From Haemaphysalis longicornis (taxonomy: Eukaryota > Arthropoda > Arachnida > Ixodida > Ixodidae): DNA of 64,000 nucleotides. A model generated the notes under the pieces. It did no database searches. It was not told the DNA's origin and was given only the letters and a program-made list of their open reading frames with translations. Position 1 is the first letter of the stretch; each line of letters begins with the position of its first letter. A program made the position numbers and the translations under genes. Shown here piece by piece: positions 8,132-19,930 of the stretch. The stretch spans positions 41,714,144 to 41,778,143 of the forward strand of contig CM023457.1 in the NCBI GenBank assembly GCA_013339765.2, in the 5' to 3' direction.

Positions 8132-9340
8132 TCAACGCGTGCCCCTTCCAATTTCATTGTTTAGACGATAACGCATTCCATCAGAAATAAATTCGTAGTT
8201 GAGGGCTCCGACGCGGCTCTGCACTTTGTACGGATCGATATACCGCATCAGTAGTTCTTCACTGAGACCCCGGGGGTGTACTGGAGTCCACTCGCCAACC
8301 CAATCACTAGGTCTGAAGGACGCGCCGTCAACGAAGCTTGTAACGGTGAGCATCAACACTGTTGGTGTTGAATCTAAACCTTGGCGAGTTGTCGAGCTTC
8401 CTCCACTCTCTAGGCGTGGGAGCTGTCACAGGGTATGTGAGGCAGCATCGCATTCAGCACCGTGGTAACGGGTCGGCTGTGCACTGGGTGGAAGAGCCCC
8501 CTTGTTTCTTGGACGGCCGTGTAATACGTGAATGTCAAAAGGGGGCACTTGCTCCCACGTTGGTTGCTTTGCGTCGACATCAAAGGGGATCATGTCAGCA
8601 GTGGTTTTATTGGGCACTCGGAGAGCCTGTTTGTCGGTGGAAGGTAGGCCTTTGTTCGGCGGTGGGTGACTTGCTATTCAGTCGCGGGATATCCTGCATA
8701 AGTTAAGACCTAACCGCGGACCCGTGGTCAGTGATTACAACCTTCGTAGCGCAGTGTCCTAATACCACACACTGTGTAAAGAATGCGGCAACTTCAGTAT
8801 TCATTCTAGACAGAAGGAGTTTCAATGTCTCAGATCAGCTTCAGTAGTTCGGGCTATTATGAATCGCTGACCGAGTGTTGGATTTAGAAAACTGGCCGTG
8901 TAGATTTGTTCCTACATGTTGTAAGGGCGTCGTTGGTGGCTCAACAGGGTGTGGAAGTCCGGCAGGCCACATTGCAGGTCTCTTGCGCCTCTGGCACTCC
9001 CTTTGTATTTTGGTGTACTGGTGGCCGGTCTCGGGCCATGGGGCCAATACTACTGTTAGCGAATTGTCGCTAGTGTTCTACTGTAGCCAAAACGCCAGCG
9101 GCTGGGTCACCATGGCATGCTTAGATGACCTCTTCTAGTAAATCGTCTGGCACGACAGGTTGTTTCTGTTGAAGTTATTTTGAACGCGAAGCATTTTACG
9201 GGCCTGGTTTGCTGTCGTAGCTTGTCCCTGGTCACGGTGTCATGCGGCATCGTGCACCCAAACAGCCACGTGGTGTCGCGCACCCAAACATTGCCTTCGA
9301 AAATATACCTGTTTGCCCCTCGACTCAGCCTTCGGGCCAA
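8132..9340 (-). pseudogene. Decayed Ty3/gypsy integrase region
   Basis: The - strand carries degraded integrase pieces in family order. QRECQRRKRPAMWPAG and PVEPPTTPLQHVGTNLHGQF (8841-9020) correspond to the zinc-binding end and first catalytic block. MPNKTTADMIPF (about 8580) is the post-core block. VGEWTPVHPRGLSEELLMRY and DPYKV (about 8220-8310) are the C-terminal GPY/F module. Frames change and stops are frequent. It is related to the younger gypsy copy at 51776-57208. Confidence 0.7.
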
Positions 9341-9376
9341 AAGTTAAGAGGATATTTGAACAAGAAGTTTATATTG
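9318..9376. repeat. Dispersed repeat, copy 1 of 2
   Basis: CGACTCAGCC...GGCCAAAAGTTAA...TTTATATTGCC resembles 12543-12605 (CGATTCAGCC...GGCCAAAAGTTAA...TTCATATTGGC). The repeat is short and diverged, and its family is not recognised. Confidence 0.5.
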
Positions 9377-9911
9377 CCAGTACCGTTAAAATCCTGGAAC
9401 CACTGGCACTGGTCGTACATGGCCCCATTAGTTCGTGCAAAGAAACCTGCAGGTACATTTGAGGCAAAATATGTGCACTTGACGAGACAGTCCTCGCGTT
9501 CATTGAGTTGGGAATGCTCGTTTGGTTTGTTTTTATTTAGTTATTTGTGTAATCTGCCTACCTTTGAAACGAGGTCCTTGGCAGGAGTGAGCGATACAAT
9601 ATACAAATGACATAGAATAGGTTGATAGGCAGATAAAAAATGGCCGCGTATCTGCTCCTTTCGTTGCAATAAAATATAGCTGCGTATCTGCTCCTTTCAT
9701 TGCAAATGTCGACGAAAGAAGATAGTCTACTGGCGCCCCTGCCAAGTAAATGCCTCTTCTCTTTCCCGCTCACCAAGATAACGTGCTAGAGGTTAGCTAA
9801 AGCCAATTTAAATTTGCCGCGTTCCACTGCTCCAAGTTGGGTGCCTTGATGCCAGCACTGTCGTTCAGCGGAGACGCACGTGAATTGAGGCACCCTAGCA
9901 TAGGTCGGCGT
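9341..9911. other. No gene; small direct repeat
   Basis: A 38-base direct repeat lies at about 9642-9715 (GCGTATCTGCTCCTTTC occurs twice). Otherwise I see nothing here. Confidence 0.4.
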
Positions 9912-10262
9912 GCTCACTCGGGAGTACACTCATTTGTACTCAAACTCACGAGTGAGTATGATGATGAAAGAGTACACACCCAGAAAAAAAGAGTGAGTAC
10001 GATGACGAGTGAGTACAGGGGTAAGTCCACTACTTGTGAGTACAGTACTCATGAGTACACTACTCATGAGTGAGTACTCATGAGTACAGCATTCAAGAGT
10101 TTGAGTACTCGCGAGTTTGAGTACTAATGAGTATGAGTACTCACAGTACTAGTGAGTACACAGTACTAGTGAGTACACAGTACTCGTGAGTACAATATAC
10201 ATGAATACTGGTTTTGCGAGTGCTTGCCCCCTTGAGTATGTGCACTCGTGAGTACAGTAGTG
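9912..10262. repeat. GAGTACTCATGAGTAC palindromic array, left
   Basis: Degenerate tandem units built on GAGTAC, CTCATGAG and ACTAGT form many short palindromes over about 350 bp. It starts with ACTCATTTGTACTCAAACTC. That block is also found, reverse-complemented and diverged, at the far end of the right array (15968-16325). Confidence 0.8.
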
Positions 10263-11697
10263 CAAACAAGTTTTATCACGAGCTCGAGTCCGGACGCGCG
10301 TGTACGAGTTGCAAAGATTTAGCAGTGCCGCTGTGCAGCTTAACTGTCAGGCATGGCAAAATTAGACAACGAAAACTGCACCTCCCCCTTTCCCGGTCCC
10401 TGTTTGGCGCTGTAAGCGTTTCTCGGCGGTCGCTTGCAAAGAAGAGGAAAAAACGAGGGGGTGAGGGCCCGGCGGGAAACGCGGCCGCAGTTGCTCTTCT
10501 CCTATGGCACTTGTTGACTGCCGCAGTTATTTTTGTTGACACGGCCTGTGAATGCGTGGCGGTTTCATTGCGCTTGATCCCTTCCAGTTGTTTTAGGGGA
10601 GGGGCGAAGGAGGCTGCTAACAATTCACGCACTAGACATACTGAAGTCCCGCTTTTTTCGGTCTTCAGAAGTTTCCAGTAGACGCATGTCGCGCTGTGTA
10701 GTCGTATCGTGAGCTGAACCGCTCATTTCAACAGTCGCAGTTAATTTACGTAACTCGCGTCAAACCGACTGCGTGGTTTGTAACGTTTGTCTCACCGAAA
10801 TTATCCGCACCATCCCGCTGTGAGTTTTCAAGCGAAAATTTGGCTGATGTACGTGCGCCCATATGGTTTTATTACTAGGTTCCCGTTTTGAAACATTTTG
10901 CTCAGGTTCGCAAGTAATATGGTCTCGTGTAGTGTCATTTACAAGTGAGCATATAGCCCCACCATACAGGCGCGGTGGTGGAATTTGCCCCAGCAAAGCA
11001 CGTTGTGAGTTGTGAATCGGACATCATAATATCCAGTTAACGCGTGTGACGCCTTGTTTAGCCTCGAAAATTTTGTCGAAGAGCTCTGGCATCTTGTTGC
11101 TGGTGGAGTGTTTTGCTTTCGAATGGCTTTACTTTCGAGTGGCAACCCCATTCGCCGCTTCTCGTTTATGCCTACCGTGTACAGACGGCGCTGAGATGAC
11201 GGTGAATTTTGGTGGTTGTTATTCCCCTACCTTCACTACTGTTTACAGGCAGGGCTGACTACTCCCTCGCTAGCAAGCTACTGCCGAAGTTTAAGCTCTG
11301 CACTGTGGGAGGCCTCGTGAAGGAATCGTTTTGAATTGATGAACGCCAACGCCAGACGCCGGGATTGTCGCTTAAGCTCGCATCTTGGAACGCCTCGTAA
11401 AACATGTGGATTGCACATAACGACGTCACCGCACTTTTTGATCGATCGCTGTCAGCTTCATCCGCGTTGCTCGAGATAAGAGCTGCAGATTTCCACTGTG
11501 CAACCAACCCACCAACACAGCAATAGTGACGTCAGCGCAAGCTATCACGCCTCCGAAAAACACGTCTGCAACTGTGTTCTCGAGTACACGAAGCACGGCA
11601 GCACAGTTCGACACTGTTGTACAGCTGCCAAGCACCGGCAGCAACTGGGTGCCTTGCGGCCCTTGACTGCGAGCGATACCCTCTCCACGCCCCCCCA

Positions 11698-11768
11698 ACA
11701 CAACACACACACACACGCACACACGCACACACGCACACCACGCACACGCACGCACACGCACGCACGTA

Positions 11769-11800
<32 letters not shown>

Positions 11801-11801
11801 C

Positions 11802-11848
<47 letters not shown>
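11698..11848 (+). repeat. (CA)n/(CGCA)n microsatellite
   Basis: Compound dinucleotide and tetranucleotide repeat. The four long cysteine/valine- or threonine/histidine-rich frames across it are artefacts of the repeat. Confidence 0.98.
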
Positions 11849-11849
<1 letters not shown>

Positions 11850-12542
11850 GCCGCCGCAGCCGCTTGCAGTTCGAATCTTTCTAATCAGGCCTATCACTGG
11901 CCGCAGTTTGAAAGCGAAGTGATTGCGTCAGCCGAGCCACGACAAAAAGGGAAGGCGACTCAGCGGCGCCGTCTCCAGGGTCTACTCGCCGCGGGCTGTT
12001 TGACCGAGGCGCGAATCGGGCCAACCGTCGGCGCGTCGCCAGGTGCAGCAAATCTGTGTCGGGCGCTCTGGTTAACCGCACACACACGCACACAAAAATT
12101 AGTGATTAAGGTCAGACCTGTGCGGTTTTGACCGTGCTGTTACCAGAAATAGACACAACGCCGCGTAGCGCCCCTGTCCTGTCCCTTTCTCGCGGCGGGA
12201 CCTCCCTCTTTGGCTTTTTGCGCGGCAGCCGGTTTTCGTCTTTCTGTTTATCTGTTACTCTGCGAACTAGCGGCGGTTGCGAGGAGTAGGGTTGCGCACT
12301 GTTCGCAGAATGTGGAACAGTGGCGGCAGCGTCTCTTTCCAGCTGGTTTTAAAGACGATAGCCTTTCTTTGGCCACTTGAACGCGACAATGTTGGCCTGT
12401 CAGTCTGTTTGTCTGTGTCTCATAAAGATAATTTATTGCAACTTAATATCACGCCCCGCTGTATACGTGGGGGCTACTGGGGTCGCCGTTAAGTAGCTTT
12501 ATGTACATAATGTGCCCTCTCTACAACTGGCCAACTGCCCCG

Positions 12543-12605
12543 CGATTCAGCCGCTCGGCCAAAAGTTAAAAGAATCCTTGATCGAGGGCTTCATATTGGC
12601 AAAAT
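12543..12605. repeat. Dispersed repeat, copy 2 of 2
   Basis: This is the second copy of the motif seen at 9318-9376, in the same orientation. One copy lies outside and the other inside the region bounded by the GAGTACTC arrays. Confidence 0.5.
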
Positions 12606-13264
12606 ATACCCTCGCTACTAAAGCTCGTACTATGCTTCCTATTTATGAGCTTTGTTCAACAAAAATAAAACATTAGGGATATTTGAACCCAAACATAAAT
12701 ACAAAAGTGATATGAAAGTGAAAGTGAATGTCTCAGGCTACAGAACCCCGCGCGCTTCGAAGACACATGGAGTCTCGGGAGTTCTTATTTACAGACAGGA
12801 ATTATACACGGAGCCGCAGGCATACAAGCTTGGCTAACAGCCGTGAGCCTTCTGATGCCACCGACGTCGACAGTGCATTATTTATCTACAGTGGAGCACA
12901 CAACGATTAAAGCATTGCCGCGTTTTCGAGCTATTACGGGAACTGTACGTCATGAAAGTAAGAAAAAAACACGAGAAATGCATCAGAAGGGCGATTTTTT
13001 CCCTCTTCGCTGAGCCGCCTCGCTGGCGCGCCGGCACCGGGAGCGCAAGCGTGAAAGTAAAAAGAAAGGGTGTGCAACCGGAAGCACAAGGTGGCGAAAA
13101 ATCCGCTTTTTTTCTTTGTTTGTTTTGCTGACCTCGGTTAACCCACGCCATCGACCAATGAGAAGCATCCCATTGCCTGTTGCCTGAGCTCCTTTCCAGG
13201 CACTGTGATAGCATCCTTGGAGAAAAGAAAGCGGCGCGCCACCCTGACGCTTTTCCCTGCGCCC

Positions 13265-14045
13265 CGATACACACAACGGACCGAGTCCGCGGTCCAATCG
13301 GTCACGTGATGAGACGGCGCGGTCCGCCACGGTCCGATCCAAAGCAGAGCACATCCACACGGCAGGCCGGCTGAGCGGACCGCGAATGGTCGACCGTCTG
13401 AACTCACAAGCTAGAAGGTTGAACACAGGCGCCGTTTGGCCGCGACAACATGTAATGCACAAGCCTGCACGAAACGTTTCATCCCCACAATAACAGCCAC
13501 CCGCATGCAAGCCGGGTGGGCGTGCTCACGCAGCCGCCGCTGTCGGTCGCACGAAGGCGACACAACGAGCGGCGACGGCGGGGCGATCCGGGCTGCATAC
13601 GGCTCGTCACCGCTCGCTGGAACCGAACTCTTCCCTGAATTGAGGTCCACATTCGTGAAACAAAGTGATAATCATAGCTAACATCACACTAGTAAGAGTC
13701 ATAAGAATCGCAAGAAAAAGCACGAATAAAGTAGGCGTCGCGATTGTAAGCCTAGCCCGCTGCGTATCCAACCGGGGGTGATTCAGGCTCTTTCGAGCAG
13801 TTCGAAACAGCTGCGCAGCCCGCGCTGTTCTCTATTGGCGCAACTGGACGCGGCTCTGCCCACGCGACGCGGCTGCTTTCAGACCATGCTGATTGATGTC
13901 GCGGTCCGCTGTCGAGACTGTGGACCGAAAAGTCTCGGCGAATATTTGGACCGCGAAGGCCGCGGTCCAACGGCGGTCCGCGCGAACTGGTGACGTCCTA
14001 TCACGTGATGCGCGGACCGCGGTCCAAATAATCGTTTTGGTCCAC
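13265..14045. repeat. Cluster of GGACCGCGGTCC-type palindromes
   Basis: About a dozen GGTCC or GGACC words, several as CCGCGGTCC, fall in two groups at 13270-13400 and 13900-14045. Each group has a TCACGTGAT palindrome (13302 and 14000). The groups are loosely inverted with respect to each other, so they may be the subterminal repeats of an unidentified DNA transposon of about 0.8 kb. Confidence 0.4.
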
Positions 14046-15099
14046 CGTGTGGATCGGCGAACACACAAGCCTTAGCCAAAAGGTAAACACATCAGGGAGG
14101 GAGTACTTGTGGTGGTTGCGCCGTGAAACTTGCAACTTCGCGCTGCGTAGCGCGAGGTATTGCAGTGTCGCCCGTTACTCTTTCGCCCGTTCCTCTTTCG
14201 TGCTGTCCTGGCGCCGGTCCACGCAACCAATGACATCGCATCCGGATTGGTGGATATGGCCCCGACAAGCGTGCAAGACGCACGGCGCCCGAAATGCACC
14301 ATACGTGGTGAACGACCGCACACTAATTATAAGGGAGTTCCCTAGATAAAACGAGACGCACAGCGTACAAAACGCACCAGAGGGGACGAACAACATCCAT
14401 TTTGAACCAGTGGAGCTGACCATGGCGAACGAAATGCACAGCGCACGGAACGCCGCCAAGCCAGCACACACGGAGGAAACTGATATTCGCGACATCCTCC
14501 GCTTCCACTTCTGCTATCCGGACTAGGCCAGCGAATGTTACAACCGCAGAAATCACCTGGCCACAAGCAACAAAAGACCCAGCACACTCCGTTCTACCCT
14601 ACCGGAACGTACGAGCTCTCCGACACCCGCTGCTCCAGCCAGAGTCCAGCGGACGAACGACATAACACTCGTGCAGGTAGGTACATCAACGAGCAACGAC
14701 ACGGCCAGCGCATGCGGCGTTTCCGAGCCAGAACGAACAAGATCCCCAGCTCTGACCGAGACTCGCACGATAAACACCATTTCGTACAAGAGGACGCAAC
14801 CGCGAGCAAGCGTACTCGGGACGAACGGAGCCTGCTTGTATGGGAGAGTTAGCGATTATAGCATTCTCGAAATAACGGGCAAAAAACGATGGCTTGAGCG
14901 ACGACACGCACACAGCAAGAACGGCAACGAATGAACCCGATCCAGACGAAGGCATCGAATGCCCTAACGATGAAGTCACGCTTGCGATGCCAAGGAATGT
15001 GGGACCGAACGGACGGCACGAACTACGCTCGCTTCCCCACCACAACGGTTTCACTTCCGAAACAACCACGGCGACTGCGAGCACGGAGCCGCAACGACT

Positions 15100-15357
15100 T
15101 TGACCGAGCAGACATGCCACCCTACGAAAACGCCACGCTACTGCACACTAAACGAAAAGCAAATCGGCTCCCGCACCATACGCAATGCATACGTCAATCC
15201 AAGCAACATCCTCAACGCGCCGAACTATGCCTTCCCTACACAGCGCAGCTCGCCACCGGACAAACCGGACGTCTACGCCCCCACATGCATCAAGCACGCG
15301 ACGAGCTACACGAACACAATCGCCGACGGAAGTGGCGCGACTAACGCAACGCCGTAA
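15100..15357 (+). other. Weak open frame with a polyadenylation-like signal
   Basis: An 85-codon frame rich in T, N and P runs to 15357. It is followed at 15408-15417 by overlapping AATAAA signals. The frame has no initiating ATG of its own, and an upstream frame (14894-15103) overlaps it with similar composition. The stretch has a strong A/C bias, which by itself favours such frames. It could be the last exon of an unknown gene, but noncoding is more likely. Confidence 0.15.
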
Positions 15358-15967
15358 ACACTGTCAAGTTCAGGTCTGACAAAGTGAATCCCACGGCACA
15401 CACACAATAAAATAAAGCAAATTTGAAATTCACCGAAGCTGAACGAGACGAACACCCTCTACAAACGACAGCATCGAGCATCTGTGAACAAGTGAACAGT
15501 GATCTGGATATGATTGGACGTCAATCTACAGAAACTTCATTGTGCCTGGGGCAGGCACAATTCGGATTTGGAGCACGATTAGGAGAGTATTGGCGCTCCC
15601 GGAAACGAAAACAGACGACAAAAGCTGCCACCCGAAGACATGCAGAAAACCGCAGTTTACGGCTACGGCCGCACCGACAGGCCCCGAGCTCCCCTGAGCC
15701 CGACCCGGCCCAGACTTTGTTCTTTTATGCCTGAGAACAAGAGGAGACGCCAGACGCAACGCGAGTGCTTACGTTCCGTTTCGATCTCTCACATGTACGT
15801 GCCTTAGCGCAGTAAGTCGCCCTACTACAGTGCACTGCGTCAGACGTTTTCTTCCTCTGTCCTGATATATATGTAACCTGTGTTTTTCTAGTCAATTAAA
15901 CATTTCATTTTTGTCTATTTAGTCTTTCATTTGAGATACGAACTAGCTCACAGTGCAGATAAGTTGA

Positions 15968-16325
15968 TTATTCGTGAGTAATACAAATTGAGTACTCATG
16001 AGTACAGATTGAGTACTCATGAGTGCAGAATGAGTAGTACTCATAATTGCAGAATGAGTAGTACTCATGAGTACAGAAGCTTGAGTACTCATGAGTACAG
16101 ATTGAGTACTCACGAGTACAGAGTGAGTACTCATGAGTACATATTGAGTACGAATACTCGTGAGGACAAATGAATTCGAGTACAAGTGAGTATGATTACA
16201 AATGAGTATTTGATGAGTGAGTACGAGTGAATTTGTGAACAGACGAGCTTTTTGAGTGAGTTTGATTGAGTACAGCGTGAATGAAAAAAATTGTGATTGA
16301 GTTTGAGTGAGTTCTTTCTGTTTTG
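15968..16325. repeat. GAGTACTCATGAGTAC palindromic array, right
   Basis: About eight units of roughly 20-30 bp built on GAGTACTCATGAGTACAGA, followed by looser GAGTGAGTTTGA units. The reverse complement of its right end resembles the start of the left array. Confidence 0.8.
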
Positions 16326-16506
16326 CCTAGTACATTTATAGAACCACATTGCCTTACTCCATGAGCAGTCCATGAGGAACGTGGATCTCATCTAATGGAA
16401 CCATTCGTTGCTATTGCCGTTTGATTTCTTGTGTGCTGTCAGGAGGTGGCACGGGCAACCACAGGCGACAGTAAGGAACAACGCAAATATCACTTATGTA
16501 TTGATT

Positions 16507-16612
16507 TTCTGCCCTATGTTTTCGTAATGCCTTGTTGGTACCAACATTTAGATTTGACGTTCTGCCCTATGTTTGCGCAATGCCTTGTTGGTACCAACGT
16601 TTAGATTTGACG
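16507..16612 (+). repeat. 53-bp tandem duplication
   Basis: Two adjacent copies run from TTCTGCCCTATGTTT to TTTAGATTTGACG, with three or so substitutions. Each contains the palindrome GTTGGTACCAAC. Confidence 0.85.
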
Positions 16613-17335
16613 GTAAGTATATGACTATTGTGCAGCTTTTGTTTCACTTTACCCAGGTGGCTGAATCGAGTCGCACAGAGAGAGAGACATACAGACAGAC
16701 CAAAATTTCTTCCTTTGAGTAGCCCAAGAAAGACTATCATCCTTAAAACAGTTCCCTGGGGTACTCATAGCTAACCGTACAGCACTTCATACAAACATCA
16801 AGCCAATGAGCAGCAAAAGTTTAGAACAAAACTGCAAACAACAGATAACCAGTATATCTGTGAGATATGAAAATAAATGCGCTGTCGTCGTGAACAAGAT
16901 GACACAAGGACCACATTAATCGCTCTTCAAAGGGAAGTTTTATAACCCGTGTAGACCAAACTATAAGTGTAGCAACGCCCTGCATGCTCCCCCTGAAAGT
17001 GGAAGGAAAGGATAAACAATGAGGTTTTAATAACTAAGAGTTATTTTTAAAGTTCTCAAAGGTTGAAGGGACCAGCATTCCACAACATCTGTTAGAAGCC
17101 TATTCCAATCGCGAACTGTCCTCGGAAAATAATTTTTAAAGGCATCTTTTCTGCAAGAGAAAGTTTTTTTAGTGTTGTGAGACTGCAGAAGGTGAAGCCG
17201 CTTGGTCCATGTGCATATTTTTATTTATGGCCATTTTTCCATGGAAAATTAGGTACCAAAGTTTTTTCGTCATAATACCGTCTGGACTGTAAGGTATCTA
17301 ACTGCGCGTGTTCTAAGAACAGCTTGGGTGATAGT

Positions 17336-17635
17336 GCGCCAACCACAGCTGTTGTTAAATTGGAATCCAAGACAACTGAGGCAAATTTAATATTTCACGG
17401 CTGTAGGTTTTGCAGGCTAGTAGTTTGATTTATTTCGTAGACGTTTGCAATGACCTTCCCAGACACTCAAAGGCGCATGGCTTTTTTTTTGTATATTTGC
17501 GCCAACTACAGCTGTTGTTAAATTGGAATCCCAGACAACTGAGGCAAATTTAATATTTCACGGACGTATTTCGTAGACGTTTTCAATGTCCTTCCCAGAC
17601 ACTCAAAGGCGCATGGCTTTTTTTTTGTATATTTG
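17336..17635. repeat. Tandem duplication in the LINE fossil
   Basis: GCGCCAACYACAGCTGTTG... to GGCGCATGGCTTTTTTTTT is present at 17336-17499 and again at 17499-17635. The second copy lacks about 26 bases. Divergence is small, so the duplication is younger than the LINE. Confidence 0.85.
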
Positions 17636-18003
17636 GACATGATCGTTTCTTCACAAATGTGAGAAAATTATTACTTGAGTATTTGTAGTAATTTACGGAT
17701 GACAAAGCGTGACCATCGATACAATATTAGAGGTTTTCGCTTGCGTGATTAGCCCATTGGTAGTTTTTTTTCTCACATTAACCTTGATACCATGACTGAA
17801 TTTAATGGAATTCGAAATTTAGACGAATTTGGTCAGCAGAAGCGTGTACTTCCTGAGAAAGCGCAGTCATCAGCAAACAATTTGATTTTTACCGGTAATT
17901 CATGGTATAATTTATCTAAATTAAGAAAAGAGGACTAAGCATGGATCCTTGCGATATACTGGAATGAACTACAGGAATGAACTACATATGCGCTCGAACA
18001 CTG

Positions 18004-18175
18004 ATTATGGTTGATAACGAGGTTTAACGCGATGACGTCACACAGGCGACGAGGCGCGCTGTAGTGGAGCACTCCAGATCAATTTTGGCCCCCTGGGGAT
18101 CTTTAACGTGAGCCAAAATCTTGAACACGGGCGTTTTCGCTTTCCGTCATCAGAAAGCGGGCCTGAACCCAACCA
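18004..18175 (-). mobile_element. Ruka-type SINE remnant
   Basis: The body matches the SINE at 1040-1287: GGTTTAACGCG, GCGACGAGGCGCGC, GTAGTGGAG, CTGGGGATCTTTAACGTG and ACACGGGCGTTTTCGCTTT. The tRNA-like head is lost, which makes this an older, truncated copy inside the LINE fossil. Confidence 0.8.
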
Positions 18176-19930
18176 ATCACAACGTCACTGAAATAAATAG
18201 TGCTTTAACAGTAATTTTGTATGCGACACGCAGTCAAAGGCTTTCTCAAAGTCAACAAAAATAAAGGCGATTTTTCTTTGCTTATCTTAAACAGCGCTGA
18301 AGTTGTGGATGCTTTCGACTAGCTGCGTTGTAGATCAATCCTTACTGAAACCGCGTTGGCAAGAAATAATGATGCTATGTTCTTCGAAGAGCTGTGATAA
18401 ATGCTTGAAGATTATGTGCTCAAGAATTTTAGCGCTAGTGCATAACAAAATTGTTCGGTAACATGGATTCTGGTTGGTGTTACTGGTACTTCTACAATTT
18501 TCGAAAATTTCCAGTCTTTTCTACAACCTTTCCTTGGCTGTAGAAAAATTCTACAGCCCCTTGGGCAAATCACTGCTCCGCACATGAAAGCTTTGACATT
18601 TAGTGGAACTGCTTTGACGTTTTGTTAAGAGCATCGTTTCAGACACAAAATGTTGATAAATGATGGGTGAGGGATCGAAGAATAACCGTCTTTATCTTCA
18701 AGATGAGCAATCTACTTGCTCAGTTCGGGATCATGTATTGCGGCCATGTCTTAGATCGGCAGGGTCCCAAGGAAGGCGCCATCGTCATCGTCAATATCTG
18801 TCTGGTGTGGCTCAACGGGTGATCTGGACAGAGTCAGCGTTACTGTGCTTAGGACCTGATTTATGGGTGATGGTGGAGTCAAATTCCTGGAGGTAGAACC
18901 TACCGAGTGAGTCGCCATGAAGGGTCCCTCAGATTAGCGAGCCAGCATAGCGAGTGGTGGTCAATAACACATGAGAGGGGCGTTCAATAGGTGGGTCGAA
19001 ATATAGTGGTTGCCCAAACAACTACGAAACCTTTCGTTTTCATTGTTGAGTAATCGTGGTGAGGTTTGCAGAGTGCGATATTGGTGTACGCTATTACGCG
19101 TTCATCGCCATCCTATTTTTAAATGAGCATAGCACACATCACCTCTTCACTGGCATCGGTATGAATTTCTGTTTGTGCCTCTGAATTGAAGTGCATCAGG
19201 GAGGGCGTTGTCAGTAGTGTTCCCTTCAGTTTCTGGAAGGCACTTTGTTCCTCGGTTCATTTAAATTAAACGTCTTTAAAGAGATAAGTGAGCGGTGTCT
19301 CAATCTGCGAGAAATTTGATACAAAGCGGCGGTAATATGCGCATAAGCCTCTTTTCTGATAAGGTCTGCGGGACAGGTTGTATGGTGGCCGGTTTTTTGG
19401 TCAGTGCTGATACCTTGGCTGTTAACTTTATTGACGAGGAACGTAGGGTCGTCATATCCGAATCGGGATTTTGGGTGGTTAGGGGCGGTCCCCACGCTTT
19501 TCATAGAGTGGAAAACTGCTCTGAAGTGCTCTTGGATGGGGTGGGCACAGATGACGGCGTCGTCTAAATACACTAGGCAAGTTGGCCACTTCAGGCTGGA
19601 GGGGACATTGTGCATCACTCAGAGACGTCACCAATACTGTACAGAGCCCAAATGGTATGACTTTAAACCTGGAAAAACTCTTAAAGCCCACATGGAATGT
19701 GAAATGCTGTTCTTCCTGTCTCGCTCATGTTTCAGCTAGATCGCCATCTGTTTCAGCTACATGGCGATCGAAAGTGTTGTCAATCCGGGGTAGTGGGTAT
19801 AGGTCATTTTTGTATACTTTATATATGCGCCAGTTGTCCACGCAAAATCACATAACCCCATCCTTATTCTCACAAGCACCAGCGGTGCAGACAAGGGACT
19901 GTGTGGCGGTTAAAACGCTTCACCTCTTAA

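Larger units (their letters stand above)
10263..15967. other. Interior between the two palindromic arrays
   Basis: The 5.7-kb interior holds a CA/CGCA microsatellite (11698-11848), a GGTCC-rich palindrome cluster (13265-14045) and an AC-skewed stretch with weak open frames (14100-15400). No transposase, reverse transcriptase or known gene was recognised. Confidence 0.45.
16640..18520 (-). pseudogene. CR1-like LINE reverse transcriptase fossil
   Basis: On the - strand, decayed LINE protein is visible in order. KILEHIIFKHLSQLFEEHS at about 18440 is reverse transcriptase block 2. QRGFSKD and then IAFIFVDFEKAFDCVSH (about 18260) carry the first catalytic aspartate. The catalytic LFADDCALSQEV lies at 17850-17890. 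The C-terminal FPRTVRDWNRL lies at about 17110. Stops and frameshifts are frequent. The copy is interrupted by a SINE remnant (18004-18175) and a local duplication (17336-17635). Confidence 0.72.

Noticed and set aside
11426..11922. Several 100-140 codon frames on both strands
   Set aside because: They are translations of the CA/CGCA microsatellite in all frames (cysteine-valine or threonine-histidine repeats).
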